Positions 25,970 through 35,323 of a stretch of 64,000 bases of DNA are shown here, in pieces. The notes under the pieces are model-generated. The model ran no database searches, was not told where the DNA came from, and worked only from the letters and a program-made list of their open reading frames with translations. The stretch lies in NCBI GenBank assembly GCA_023386815.1, contig JAEWIZ010000034.1, positions 101,265-165,264 of the forward strand. The letters run 5' to 3'. Made by a program: the position numbers and the translations under genes. This DNA comes from Bacillota bacterium. Lineage in GTDB: Bacteria > Bacillota > Clostridia > Lachnospirales > Lachnospiraceae. Every line of letters begins with the position of its first letter. The first letter of the stretch is position 1.

Positions 25970-26743
25970 ATGGTAAGGGGTCTATATACAGCTTATACAG
26001 GGATGGCTAATGAACAAAAGAGACTGGATATCATCTCAAATAATCTTGCTAATGCTGCTACTACAGGATACAAGGTGCAGAACGTTACAAGCCAATCGTT
26101 CGATAATCTACTTACAATTAAAGTTAAGGATTCGTCGGAAGCTTATAATGATAGACCGGTAGGATATATGAGTCTGGGAGTTAAGCTAGGAGAGACGTAT
26201 ACAGATCAATCTCAGGGGTCCTTAAGACAGACAGCAAATACCTATGATATGGCTTTAGAAGGAAAAGGCTTTTTTACCATGGAAGTGACCGATCGAGCGG
26301 GAAATGTAAGCACCGAGTACACACGAAATGGTTCCTTTACCATGACAAAGGATGGCGCCCTTGTAGATGAGGATGGAAATCACCTTATGGGTGAAAGCGG
26401 AGAAATCACGATTCCTACCGATGCAGCTGATGTTGTTATTGATACAACGGGGGCGATCTATGCCGATGGTGCATATGTTGATACCTTGAAAATAACTGAT
26501 TTTGAAGATTATGACTATTTAACGAATGTAGGTGATACAAGATATGCGGCACTGGAAGGTGCGGTTGAAACAGTTGCAGCCGGATCGGTAAGACAAGGTT
26601 ATTTAGAACAGTCCAATGTAAACGTAGTATCACAGATGGTAAATATGATCAGTATCACGAGAGCCTATGAAGCAAACCAGAAATTAATATCATCCATTGA
26701 TAAAACACTCGATCTGGCTGCAAATTCGGTTGGCCGTGTTTAG
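25970..26743 (+). CDS. flhO: Flagellar rod/hook-basal body protein FlhO (FlgF-like)
   Basis: Rod component exported by the flagellar type III system. The N-terminal FlgBC-family motif is RLDIISNNLANAATTGYK, followed by MALEGKGFFTM (FlgE/F/G core) and a C-terminal helix VVSQMVNMISITRAYEANQKLISS, which is diagnostic for axial proteins. 257 residues. AGAGG precedes ATG 25970. It is followed after 24 bases by the FlgG-like gene. Assignment as FlhO rather than FlgF rests on the mbl-flhO-flhP order. Confidence 0.88.
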   Translation: MVRGLYTAYTGMANEQKRLDIISNNLANAATTGYKVQNVTSQSFDNLLTIKVKDSSEAYNDRPVGYMSLGVKLGETYTDQSQGSLRQTANTYDMALEGKGFFTMEVTDRAGNVSTEYTRNGSFTMTKDGALVDEDGNHLMGESGEITIPTDAADVVIDTTGAIYADGAYVDTLKITDFEDYDYLTNVGDTRYAALEGAVETVAAGSVRQGYLEQSNVNVVSQMVNMISITRAYEANQKLISSIDKTLDLAANSVGRV

Positions 26744-26767
26744 AAAATGTGTGGAGGAAGATAGCTT

Positions 26768-27580
26768 ATGATGAGAGCCTTATGGACAGCGGCGTCCGGA
26801 ATGACAAGTCAGCAAACCAATGTTGATGTAATATCAAATAATTTGGCAAATATAAATACAACAGGATATAAGAAACAAACAGCCGAGTTTAAGTCCTTGT
26901 TATATCAAACCATACAGGATCAATCTACAGATAATAACGGTGATCCAAAGCCATCAGGCATTCAAGTAGGTCTTGGAGTTCGAAACTCCTCTATTACGAC
27001 ACAGTTTTCCCAAGGTGCATTTACAGAGACCGGGAACGATTTTGATCTTGCCATTAGTGGAAAAGGCTTTTTTATGGTACGAAATCAAGAGGGTGACATT
27101 GCATATACTCGTAATGGTTCCTTCCAGTTTGCAATTGGTACCGAAGGAATTACGTTTGTTACCACAGACGGATATCCTGTGTTAGATATAAATCAGGAGC
27201 CTATTATTTTAGAAGAAGGCTATAATGTATCAGATATTACCATCAATGAATATGGTGAGCTCAGCTATCCGGATGCAGAAGGGAATGCTACCTCGATCGG
27301 TAAACAGATTGGACTTGCACAGTTTAATAATTCCAACGGATTGGCTAAGCTTTCTAATAGTTTACTAAAGGATACAGATGCTTCTGGTGCAGCCCGGATA
27401 GAAACAGCAGATCCAGGAGTAAAAGCAAGTACGATTAAGCAAGGTTATCTGGAGGCATCCAATGTACAGACGGTGGATGAGATGGTAAACTTGATTGTGG
27501 CTCAAAGAGCTTACGAAATGAATTCTAAGGTTATCACAGCATCAGATGAGATGTTGCAGCAGGCGAATAATTTACGTTAA
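26768..27580 (+). CDS. flgG: Flagellar distal rod protein FlgG/FlhP
   Basis: Distal rod protein. N-terminal motif QTNVDVISNNLANINTTGYKK, core LAISGKGFFMV, and C-terminal NVQTVDEMVNLIVAQRAYEMNSKVI, all close to FlgG. 270 residues, near the usual 260. GTGGAGG precedes the start; tandem ATGs at 26768 and 26771 are both possible. In B. subtilis nomenclature the gene in this position is flhP. It follows flhO and precedes a rod-binding gene, so the three form a small rod operon. Confidence 0.88.
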   Translation: MMRALWTAASGMTSQQTNVDVISNNLANINTTGYKKQTAEFKSLLYQTIQDQSTDNNGDPKPSGIQVGLGVRNSSITTQFSQGAFTETGNDFDLAISGKGFFMVRNQEGDIAYTRNGSFQFAIGTEGITFVTTDGYPVLDINQEPIILEEGYNVSDITINEYGELSYPDAEGNATSIGKQIGLAQFNNSNGLAKLSNSLLKDTDASGAARIETADPGVKASTIKQGYLEASNVQTVDEMVNLIVAQRAYEMNSKVITASDEMLQQANNLR

Positions 27581-27600
27581 ATTAAGTGGAGGGATACGGC

Positions 27601-27930
27601 ATGAGTATTTCGATTGGCTCTGATTCATCATACTTTTCAAATATGCTAAACGGCACAGGTAAGACAGATAGTATTACCTCGACATTACAAAATAGTTCCG
27701 CTACGGATGAAGAACTCATGGAGGCGTGCAAAAGCTTTGAGTCCTATCTTTTGGAACAGGTTTTTAAGGGTATGGAGAAAACTGTGATGAAGGATGACGA
27801 GGAAGAGGAAAACGATTATCTTACTCAGTTTGGTGATATGCTTTATGAGAAATATGCAGAAGATACAACTGAAAATCAAAGTATAGGAATTGCTCAGATG
27901 CTTTATGAATCAATGAAACGCAATTCATAA
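27601..27930 (+). CDS. Rod-binding protein (FlgJ N-terminal-like)
   Basis: Short protein with the rod-binding domain of FlgJ: EELMEACKSFESYLLEQVFKGMEKTV (about 38-63), then a region ending GIAQMLYESMKRN. 109 residues, so it has only the rod-binding half and no muramidase domain, as is common in Firmicutes. ATG 27601 is chosen over GTG 27586 because the GTGGAGGGA there serves as ribosome site. It probably caps or chaperones the rod made of the two upstream proteins. Confidence 0.85.
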   Translation: MSISIGSDSSYFSNMLNGTGKTDSITSTLQNSSATDEELMEACKSFESYLLEQVFKGMEKTVMKDDEEEENDYLTQFGDMLYEKYAEDTTENQSIGIAQMLYESMKRNS

Positions 27931-28147
27931 CTCAGTCTTAGCTGCATGATAATTATAATAAGCAGGTTCATAGAGGATATCATTTCCTTAGATATAGAAC
28001 TTTTGAATAAGACCTATTGAGTCATTTCAATCTTAAGTCCAAAGAAAAGGGATCTGGTTGGGATGACTTTTTCATATAAAATTATAAGATTCAACTAGCA
28101 AATTAGATTTGATAGAATTTGTAACTGATACTATTACGGAGGAACTT

Positions 28148-30361
28148 ATGGCAGAATTGGTGGAAGGATATATTGAGCGGCTCATTTATCGGAATGAAGA
28201 CAATGGATATACGGTACTCAGTCTTCATATGGGTGAAGAGGAATTAACCTGCGTGGGAAACTTTCCATTTATCAGCGAGGGTGAATTCATTCAGGCCAAA
28301 GGCAGCTATACAGAACATGCCGTATATGGTCAACAATTTATAATAGAGAGCTTTGATATAAAACAACCGGAAGATTTGTTTTCTGTCGAGAGATACTTGG
28401 GTTCCGGTGCTATCAAAGGAATCGGGGAGGCATTGGCGGCAAGAATCGTTAAAAAGTTTAAATTAGATACCTTTCGTATTATTGAAGAGGAACCGGAACG
28501 CTTAGTGGAAATAAAAGGTATCAGCGAACGTATGGCGAAGGATATCTATCAGCAATTCGAAGAGAAACGAGATATGAGAAATGCCATGATGTTCCTGCAA
28601 CAATACAATATCACAGGTAATCTGGCAGTAAAGATATTTTCTGAATATGGACCCAGGATGTATGACATATTAAAGGAAAATCCTTATAGGCTAGCAGAGG
28701 ATATTGCAGGAGTAGGCTTTAAGACGGCAGATGAGATAGCAAGAAGAGCTGGCATTGGAAATGACTCTGCCTATCGCATTAAGGCAGGGATTCTTTATGT
28801 TCTGTTACAAGCCAGTGGCGAAGGACATGTATATTTACCGGAGCAGGAGTTGCTTGGACGTTCTAAAGCTTTATTATTTGCAGACCAGGATATGGTTTTA
28901 AAGCAGTTAAATGAATTAATGCTGGAGAAGAAGGTTATTATAAAAGAAGAAGACTCTAGACTGATCTATTCCTCGGTATACTATTATATGGAGCTTAATA
29001 TTGCTCGTATGCTCCATGACCTGAATATTAGGTATGATGTTACTAGTAAAAAATTACGTGATAAAGTTACATCAATTGAGCAGCAATTTAAGATAGAACT
29101 CGAAGAGCAGCAGAGAATCGCAGTCACGGAAGCGGCAGGGAATGGCCTTCTTATCGTAACTGGAGGACCAGGGACAGGAAAAACCACAACCATTAATGCA
29201 ATTATAAAATTCTTTGAATCCGAGGGGATGGATATCTTACTGGCAGCCCCTACCGGAAGAGCAGCCAAAAGAATGACAGAAACTACCGGCTATGAAGCAA
29301 AAACAATTCATCGTCTACTGGAGCTATCTAAAATGAGTGATGATGGAGAGAATCGATTCTCCTTTGAGAGAAATGAAATAAATCCACTGGAAAGTGATGT
29401 ACTCATTATAGACGAGATGTCCATGGTTGACATAAGTTTGATGCATGCGTTATTAAAGGCAGTAGCCGTAGGTACAAGGTTGATATTAGTAGGAGATGTT
29501 AATCAGTTACCCAGTGTTGGCCCAGGGAATGTACTGCGTGACGTTATCAATTCCCATAGTTTTAATGTGGTGAAGCTCTCAAAGATTTTCCGGCAGGCGG
29601 CAGATAGTGATATTATCGTTAATGCTCACAAAATTAACGATGGTGAACATATTCGATTGGATAACAAAAGCAAGGACTTCTTTTTCCTAAAGAGGGTGGA
29701 TGCTAATGTAATTGCGGCAGTAATGGTGAATTTAATTAAGAATAAACTACCTAACTATGTAAATGCCAGGCCTTTTGACATTCAAGTGCTTACACCGATG
29801 CGAAAAGGTGAACTGGGAGTGGATCGTTTGAATCAAATACTCCAGCAGGCTTTAAATCCACCTTCCAAAGAGAAAAGAGAGAAAGAATATCATGATGTAA
29901 GATTTCGAGAAGGCGACAAGGTAATGCAGATTAAGAATAATTACCAGATCACCTGGGAAATTAGAAACCAGTTTGGGATCGTCTCTCAGAATGGGACTGG
30001 AGTGTTCAATGGAGATGCGGGAGAGATTAAGGAGATCAATCTTTTCTCAGAACATGTGCTGGTGGAGTTTGATGATAACCGTTTGGTGGAATATAGTTTT
30101 AGCCAATTGGATGAGCTGGAATTAGCCTATGCTGTAACCATTCATAAATCCCAAGGAAGTGAATACCCAGCAGTAATTTTACCAGTGCTGGATGGCCCTA
30201 GATTATTATTTAACCGGAACCTTCTTTATACTGCGGTTACAAGAGCGAAAAGCTGTGTTACGATTGTTGGTAGTGATTCTATGTTACAATTCATGATTGA
30301 TAACAAAAGCGAACAAAGTCGTTATTCAGGACTATGCCAGCGAATTAAGGAGTTTAGATAG
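28148..30361 (+). CDS. recD2: RecD2-type 5'-3' DNA helicase
   Basis: Superfamily 1B helicase of the RecD2 kind, which acts without RecBC in repair and replication-fork stability. An N-terminal OB-like region (MAELVEGYIERLIYRNEDNGYTV) is followed by helix-hairpin-helix repeats (GSGAIKGIGEALAARIV, LVEIKGISERMAKDI), then Walker A GGPGTGKTTT near residue 340, motif II LIIDEMSMVD, motif III LVGDVNQLPSVGPG, and C-terminal YAVTIHKSQGSEYPAVI and LLYTAVTRAKSCV. 737 residues. ATG 28148 follows GGAGG at 28138-28142; a TTG at 28109 would extend the frame by 13 residues without support. Confidence 0.92.
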   Translation: MAELVEGYIERLIYRNEDNGYTVLSLHMGEEELTCVGNFPFISEGEFIQAKGSYTEHAVYGQQFIIESFDIKQPEDLFSVERYLGSGAIKGIGEALAARIVKKFKLDTFRIIEEEPERLVEIKGISERMAKDIYQQFEEKRDMRNAMMFLQQYNITGNLAVKIFSEYGPRMYDILKENPYRLAEDIAGVGFKTADEIARRAGIGNDSAYRIKAGILYVLLQASGEGHVYLPEQELLGRSKALLFADQDMVLKQLNELMLEKKVIIKEEDSRLIYSSVYYYMELNIARMLHDLNIRYDVTSKKLRDKVTSIEQQFKIELEEQQRIAVTEAAGNGLLIVTGGPGTGKTTTINAIIKFFESEGMDILLAAPTGRAAKRMTETTGYEAKTIHRLLELSKMSDDGENRFSFERNEINPLESDVLIIDEMSMVDISLMHALLKAVAVGTRLILVGDVNQLPSVGPGNVLRDVINSHSFNVVKLSKIFRQAADSDIIVNAHKINDGEHIRLDNKSKDFFFLKRVDANVIAAVMVNLIKNKLPNYVNARPFDIQVLTPMRKGELGVDRLNQILQQALNPPSKEKREKEYHDVRFREGDKVMQIKNNYQITWEIRNQFGIVSQNGTGVFNGDAGEIKEINLFSEHVLVEFDDNRLVEYSFSQLDELELAYAVTIHKSQGSEYPAVILPVLDGPRLLFNRNLLYTAVTRAKSCVTIVGSDSMLQFMIDNKSEQSRYSGLCQRIKEFR

Positions 30362-30522
30362 ACTGTACTGGGATTTACAAAAATGAGTCAATAAAAGGAA
30401 GCTTGATAAAATTGGTAACCCTAGGTATAATGTTCTTACCAGTGCATTGTCTTGTTGATACACAAGTGAAAGTGAACGAATTAGGTTGACGAAAAGAATG
30501 AATTAGATTTGGAGGAGATATC

Positions 30523-31434
30523 GTGGCAGACACAACATTAGTAATCATGGCAGCAGGTATGGGTAGTAGATTTGGAGGTATCAAACAACTTGAGCCCGTT
30601 GGTCCAAGTGGTGAGATTATTATGGATTATTCCATTTACGATGCGATGAGAGCTGGCTTTAATAAGGTTGTATTTATTATACGCAAGGATTTAGAGAAGG
30701 ATTTTAAAGAGATTATCGGAAATCGTATTGAGAAACTAATTAAGGTGGAATATGTATTTCAAGAGCTTGATCAACTGCCAGAAGGCTTCGTAAAACCTTC
30801 TGAGAGAACAAAGCCTTGGGGAACCGGACAGGCAGTGCTATGTTGTAAGGATATTGTTAAAGAGCCTTTTGCTGTTATTAATGCAGATGATTATTACGGA
30901 AAAGAAGCTTTTAAGATCGTATATGATTTCCTGGAAGATTCTTCCTATACAAGTAATCAATATTGCATGGCAGGATTTATCTTAGGTAATACCTTAAGTG
31001 AGAACGGGGCTGTTACCCGTGGCGTATGCAAAGTAAATGAAGCCGGAAAACTGGTTGATATCGTTGAGACAGCAGGAATCATACCGGAGGGAGACCATGC
31101 TGCTGCGAAGAACAGTAACGGCGAGGATATTACAATTGATTTGCAAAGTGTAGTATCTATGAATATGTGGGGCTTTAAACCAGAGCTTTTTGGATATTTA
31201 GAAACCGGCTTTGTGTCATTTTTATCTGCACTGGGAGAGAATGAACTGAAAAAGGAATATCTCTTACCAACTAAAGTAGGTGAACTTGTACATGCAAATG
31301 AGGTGGAAGTATCTGTATTAACTACAAATGACCGTTGGTTTGGAGTAACCTATAAAGAGGATAAGGAAGTAGTAGTGAATTCAATCCAGGCATTGATTGA
31401 AAAAGGTGACTATCCTCAAAAGTTATTCGCATAA
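30523..31434 (+). CDS. Sugar-phosphate-type nucleotidyltransferase
   Basis: Nucleotidyltransferase of the NTP_transferase fold. The N-terminal nucleotide-binding loop is MAAGMGSRFGGIKQLEPVG (9-27); the metal/substrate region reads PFAVINADDYYG near residue 122. This subgroup appears often in clostridia and is annotated only as nucleotidyltransferase; the sugar and nucleotide are not evident. 303 residues. GTG start at 30523 with TTGGAGGAGA upstream. comFC follows closely and may be co-transcribed. Confidence 0.8.
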   Translation: MADTTLVIMAAGMGSRFGGIKQLEPVGPSGEIIMDYSIYDAMRAGFNKVVFIIRKDLEKDFKEIIGNRIEKLIKVEYVFQELDQLPEGFVKPSERTKPWGTGQAVLCCKDIVKEPFAVINADDYYGKEAFKIVYDFLEDSSYTSNQYCMAGFILGNTLSENGAVTRGVCKVNEAGKLVDIVETAGIIPEGDHAAAKNSNGEDITIDLQSVVSMNMWGFKPELFGYLETGFVSFLSALGENELKKEYLLPTKVGELVHANEVEVSVLTTNDRWFGVTYKEDKEVVVNSIQALIEKGDYPQKLFA

Positions 31435-31447
31435 GATAGGATTAAAC

Positions 31448-32170
31448 TTGTTTCAGGAAATTCTTGATATCATATATCCGGTAAGATGCCCCTTGTGTGG
31501 AGATATTGTTGTCCCCAAGGGTAATCAGATTTGCCCCACTTGTAGGGAGAAGCTGCCATATATTCAGGAACCTAGATGTATGAAGTGCAGTAAACCCTTA
31601 GAGCAGGAAGAGAAGGAATACTGCAAGGACTGTGAAAGAAAGTTATACCATTTTGATAAAGGGTATGCAGTCTGGACTTATAATGATAGAATGAAACAGT
31701 CTGTTGCTAACTTTAAGTATCATAATAAAAAAGAATATGCAAAGTTTTATATTGAAGAAGTGATACACAACTATGCGATTAAGATAAGCAGGATGAATGT
31801 GGATGTTATTGTACCGATACCGATTCATCGAAGTAAATATCTGGAACGTGGCTATAACCAGGCGGATATTCTTGCAAAGGGCATAGGTAAGAGATTAGGT
31901 ATCACAGTGATTTCTGATCTGCTTTTGCGTAACAGAAAAACAATGCCCCAAAAGGAACTAAGTGATGTTGAGCGACTAAGAAATCTTACTGGTGCATTTG
32001 GGTGGAATGAGGCAGCTGCTAAAAGGTATAACCGCGTAGTGGAAAGAGTTTTGTTAATTGATGATATCTATACCACAGGCAGTACAATTGAGGCATGCAG
32101 CAGTATTTTAAAAGCCCATGGTGTATTAGAGGTTTATTTTATCGTTTTATGCATAGGAAAAGGTTTTTAG
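31448..32170 (+). CDS. comFC: ComFC-like phosphoribosyltransferase
   Basis: Competence-type protein with an N-terminal zinc ribbon (CPLCG, CPTC, CMKC, CKDC in the first 70 residues) and a C-terminal PRTase fold with the PRPP loop VLLIDDIYTTGSTIEAC. In transformable Firmicutes ComFC helps DNA uptake; in others its role is uncertain. The start is uncertain: the frame runs back to a TTG at 31397 inside the preceding gene, but TTG 31448, with AGGAT just upstream, gives MFQEILDIIYPVRCPLC, which resembles other ComF proteins. The neighbour yvyF repeats the Bacillus comFC-yvyF order. Confidence 0.85.
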   Translation: MFQEILDIIYPVRCPLCGDIVVPKGNQICPTCREKLPYIQEPRCMKCSKPLEQEEKEYCKDCERKLYHFDKGYAVWTYNDRMKQSVANFKYHNKKEYAKFYIEEVIHNYAIKISRMNVDVIVPIPIHRSKYLERGYNQADILAKGIGKRLGITVISDLLLRNRKTMPQKELSDVERLRNLTGAFGWNEAAAKRYNRVVERVLLIDDIYTTGSTIEACSSILKAHGVLEVYFIVLCIGKGF

Positions 32171-32223
32171 GTAGCAATATACAAATTGATATACCTAAAA
32201 TGTAATTACGAAGGAGGGTAATT

Positions 32224-32643
32224 ATGGAAGTTAGAAACTGTAAAAGCTGTGGTAAATTATTTAATTATATGTCTGGACCTCCTCTGTGTCCCTCATGTAT
32301 GTCAGCCTTAGATGTAAAGTTTGAACAAGTAAAGGAGTACATCTATGATCATCCTCGGGTAGGAATTCAAGAAGTTGCAGAAGAGATGGAAGTTAGTATT
32401 CCGATTATCAAGCAATGGATTCGAGAAGAGAGACTTTCCTTTGCGGAAGATTCTATGATTGGACTTGAATGTGAGGGCTGTGGCGTTACGATCAAGACCG
32501 GGCGTTTTTGTAAGGCCTGCAAGGATAAATTAGCGAAAGGGCTTACGAATTTATATCCTACAGAGAAGTCCGTACAGCAACAAAATAGGGACCCTAAAGA
32601 GAGTCCCAAGATGCGTTTCTTAGATAAGAATGGTAATCGTTAA
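32224..32643 (+). CDS. yvyF: YvyF-like flagellar operon protein
   Basis: Small regulatory-type protein of the YvyF/TIGR03826 family found near flagellar genes. N-terminal zinc ribbon CKSC / CPSC (residues 6-25), a helix-turn-helix-like middle (GIQEVAEEMEVSIPIIKQWIREERL) and a second ribbon CEGC / CKAC near residue 84-100. 139 residues. AAGGAGGGTAATT precedes ATG 32224. In Bacillus the same comFC-yvyF pair is followed by flgM; here the next gene is the unrelated minus-strand cvfB, so flgM and the hook-associated genes are elsewhere. Confidence 0.88.
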   Translation: MEVRNCKSCGKLFNYMSGPPLCPSCMSALDVKFEQVKEYIYDHPRVGIQEVAEEMEVSIPIIKQWIREERLSFAEDSMIGLECEGCGVTIKTGRFCKACKDKLAKGLTNLYPTEKSVQQQNRDPKESPKMRFLDKNGNR

Positions 32644-32672
32644 AAGATGCAATAAACTACGTAAAGCAGGTA

Positions 32673-33512
32673 TTATTTTATTAACTGGATTCCTTTATCG
32701 GTTATTAGGATTGTACCTGCTTTGTATAATTTACCGATGGCTCTTTTAAAAGCATTTTTACTCAATTTAAATTCTGACTTAATTTCCTCCGGTGATGAAT
32801 TATCACTAAAGGGAAGGAAACCGTCGGCAGCTTTTAGCTTGGTTAACACCAGTTCGGAATCCGAATCCATTTGCAGATATGATTTTTCCCTCAAACTCAA
32901 GTTGAGCTTTCCGTCTTCACGAACGTTGATTACACGTGCAGTAACGGTATCCCCGATTTTGATGGAAGGGAAAAGTTCATTTTTGGGTATCATAGCGGAA
33001 TATTTATTATCCACAGCCACAAAGACACCAAAGGTATCGATGGAGTCATAGACGATACCTGTTACCTGGTCATCCTTTTTATAATCGGAATCCGTGGAAA
33101 GAAGTTCATAAACCTTCATCGTTGCACAAAGGCGGTTACTCTTATCGATGTAAAGAGTTACTAGAACATTATCTCCTTCTTCAACTTTTGTAGTCTGCTC
33201 CTTATAAGGAAGAAGTAAGTCTTTCATTAAACCCCAATCCAAAAAGGCACCTATGGTGCTGACTTCCTTTACTCTTAATACAGCAAGTTCGCCGATAGTT
33301 AGAGGAACCTGTGCAGTAGTGGCGATTTCACGATCTTCGGAATCCTTATAAATAAATACGTTTAATTTATCGTCTAATGCACAGTCTTTTGGTACTTCCT
33401 TCAAAGGAAGTAGGATGGTATGCTTCGCATCTCCTCCGGATTCCCCTAAATATAAACCAAAGTCTGTTTTTTTAACTACTTCTAACGTTTGATATTTTCC
33501 TAATTCTATCAT
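32673..33512 (-). CDS. CvfB-family S1 RNA-binding protein
   Basis: Protein made of tandem S1-like OB domains with a C-terminal winged helix, as in Staphylococcus CvfB and Bacillus YitL. S1-type segments: VVKKTDFGLYLGE, VKEVSTIGAFLDWGLMKDLLLP, GIVYDSIDTFGVFVAVDNKYSAMIPK and RVINVREDGKLNLSLR; the tail FKRAIGKLYKAGTI fits the winged helix. 279 residues from ATG 33512, with GAAAGGAT 8 bases before it. The frame continues upstream through a 15-bp tandem repeat (see separate entry), which would add a repetitive SGFQL head; I consider that unlikely. Confidence 0.88.
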   Translation of the reverse strand: MIELGKYQTLEVVKKTDFGLYLGESGGDAKHTILLPLKEVPKDCALDDKLNVFIYKDSEDREIATTAQVPLTIGELAVLRVKEVSTIGAFLDWGLMKDLLLPYKEQTTKVEEGDNVLVTLYIDKSNRLCATMKVYELLSTDSDYKKDDQVTGIVYDSIDTFGVFVAVDNKYSAMIPKNELFPSIKIGDTVTARVINVREDGKLNLSLREKSYLQMDSDSELVLTKLKAADGFLPFSDNSSPEEIKSEFKLSKNAFKRAIGKLYKAGTILITDKGIQLIK

Positions 33513-33530
33513 TATTTTATCCTTTCTATT

Positions 33531-33650
33531 TTGAAATCCTGACAATTGAAATCCTGACAATTGAAATCCTGACATTTGATATCTTGACATTTGATATCTT
33601 GATTTGAAATCTTGGCATTTGAGATCCTGACATTTGATGATCCCGACAAA
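33531..33650. repeat. 15-bp tandem repeat, about eight copies
   Basis: Unit TTGAAATCCTGACAA/T on the plus strand. Copies start at 33531, 33546, 33561, 33576, 33591 (13 bp, degenerate), 33604, 33619 and 33634 (diverged). The first two copies are identical, and divergence grows away from cvfB. The array lies directly upstream of the cvfB ribosome site, so it is in the 5' leader or promoter region of that gene. Confidence 0.9.
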
Positions 33651-33685
33651 TTATAGCCTGTTAAAATAAAATGCATTTATACTCC

Positions 33686-34414
33686 TTATTCATCGCATGA
33701 CTTTCCTCGGAATTCTACGATTGCATAGGGATTATGTTGTTCATCAGCTAATGAAATAGTATAGTAATTATTATGAATTGCAAGTAACGGAATTATTACT
33801 TTTCCTAGTGTAGCTTGTGCTCGGTATTCGACACGCATACTCTGGGCAATAAAGTCATCTGGAAGGTATTCTTCTGCTAGTTTTACATATTGGCTATTAT
33901 TCACGTGATGATAGGAATCAATATTTGATTTTGTCACTAAGAAAGGTGCTAATACCTCATAATTCTCCGGAAAATCGATTTTTCGATCTGCGTACTCCAT
34001 TGGATAAGCCGGTTCGAATCCATAACCGGAGGTTATTGCATAATCCTTGGGAATACGTGCCGGTCTGCCAGTTATAGTATCCATATAGATCCATATGGAG
34101 TTCGCTACGGCAAGAACCTCGTCCGCATCATTTTTCATAATGAAATTACGGTAACCATAAAATCCTTTAAAATCGTATGCCCAGGTTCCGACAATAATAT
34201 TATCACCTAGCTTGGCCGGTTTTAGTATATGAAGCTGCCAACTGCCCAGCATCCATACACGGTTTTCTGACTGAAGATATGCTAAACCACGATTCAAATC
34301 CTCGGATTGAAACGTACTGCAATCTTGAAAATAATTTATAATGGAGGAACAATCCAGTAGTTCATTCCTGTGATTTAGTTCGCTATATCGAACTCTGCTG
34401 TTAAAGCTGTACAT
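33686..34414 (-). CDS. Acyl-ACP thioesterase
   Basis: Double hot-dog fold enzyme that releases fatty acids from acyl carrier protein (FatA/FatB-related, PF01643). The first hot-dog reads MYSFNSRVRYSELNHRNELLDCSSIINYFQDCS and contains WQLHILKPAKLGDNIIVGTW and IWIYMDTITGRPARIP; the second contains the catalytic-type motif HHVNNSQYVKLAEEYLP (Asn/His). 242 residues, typical for bacterial members. ATG 34414 gives the family-like start; an ATG three codons upstream lies only one base from the AAGGAAGG ribosome site. Confidence 0.88.
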   Translation of the reverse strand: MYSFNSRVRYSELNHRNELLDCSSIINYFQDCSTFQSEDLNRGLAYLQSENRVWMLGSWQLHILKPAKLGDNIIVGTWAYDFKGFYGYRNFIMKNDADEVLAVANSIWIYMDTITGRPARIPKDYAITSGYGFEPAYPMEYADRKIDFPENYEVLAPFLVTKSNIDSYHHVNNSQYVKLAEEYLPDDFIAQSMRVEYRAQATLGKVIIPLLAIHNNYYTISLADEQHNPYAIVEFRGKSCDE

Positions 34415-34654
34415 ATCAATCATGCCTTCCTTTATGCTGATCATTAGGAATAGGTGACACTCAAAATACTAGTGGAAGTAGCAACGGTATCCAAGTGTCG
34501 TGATTACCTAAATGTATTATAACATGAAGAGTATAACATTTATGGTAGAATTTTAACAGTTTTTTTTCAGACTCTCATACATTTTACAAAAATACTGGAA
34601 TTCCTGTAGCATATTTGTTATAATAGCTATGTTTGAAAGAGGAGGGATAATTAA

Positions 34655-35248
34655 TTGGACTCGATAGAGTATTATAATCAGAACGCTGCAGAGTATTTTG
34701 AACAAACTGTGGACATTGATATGCAGGAAAACTGGGACGAGTTTTCTGCTTTGTTACCCGAAGGAGGAAGCATTCTGGATCTTGGATGTGGTTCAGGAAG
34801 GGACAGTGCACATTTTATATCCTGTGGTTTTGATGTAACTGCAATGGATGCATCTGAGGAAATGTGTGAGTTAGCCAGCATACATATTGGACAGGATGTA
34901 TTGCAGCTGTCGTTTGATGAGATTGACTTTAAAGAGGTGTTTGACGGAATATGGGCTTGTGCATCCTTATTGCATGTACCAGGCAGAAAAATAGATGATA
35001 TACTTAACAAAGTAATTGACAGCTTGAAAGTTAACGGAGTTTTGTTCATGTCATTTCAATATGGCGATTTTGAAGGTGAGCGAAACGGACGATATTATAA
35101 AGATTATAGAACGAAAGATTTAAAGGAATTAATATTAAAGCATGAGAACCTGGAGCTGCTTGAACTTATGAAATGTGATGATTCAAGACAACATAGTGAC
35201 AAGGTTTGGATCTATGCACTGGTTAGAAAGATTAGGTTAGAAGAATAA
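34655..35248 (+). CDS. SAM-dependent methyltransferase (class I)
   Basis: Rossmann-fold methyltransferase. Motif I ILDLGCGSGRDSAHF (about residues 40-54), motif II VTAMDASEEMCELA, a motif IV-like GIWACASLLHVPG. 197 residues. TTG start at 34655 with AGAGGAGGG upstream; a TATAAT box at 34619-34624 is 30 bases before it. Substrate unknown. The single gene is bounded by a terminator at 35270-35297. Confidence 0.85.
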   Translation: MDSIEYYNQNAAEYFEQTVDIDMQENWDEFSALLPEGGSILDLGCGSGRDSAHFISCGFDVTAMDASEEMCELASIHIGQDVLQLSFDEIDFKEVFDGIWACASLLHVPGRKIDDILNKVIDSLKVNGVLFMSFQYGDFEGERNGRYYKDYRTKDLKELILKHENLELLELMKCDDSRQHSDKVWIYALVRKIRLEE

Positions 35249-35269
35249 AAGTAGATCTTTTACGAAAAA

Positions 35270-35297
35270 ATGACAATGATTGTATAATCATTGTCAT
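35270..35297. terminator. Bidirectional terminator
   Basis: Perfect 12-bp stem ATGACAATGATT / AATCATTGTCAT with GTAT loop, preceded by AAAAAA and followed by ATTTTT. Serves the methyltransferase gene and the convergent yjfB gene. Confidence 0.92.
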
Positions 35298-35323
35298 ATT
35301 TTTAAATCCTAACTAGATATTAC

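Noticed and set aside
33531..33650. CRISPR array or coding N-terminus of CvfB
   Set aside because: 15-bp units without spacers are not CRISPR. The coding extension has no ribosome site, while ATG 33512 has a good one.
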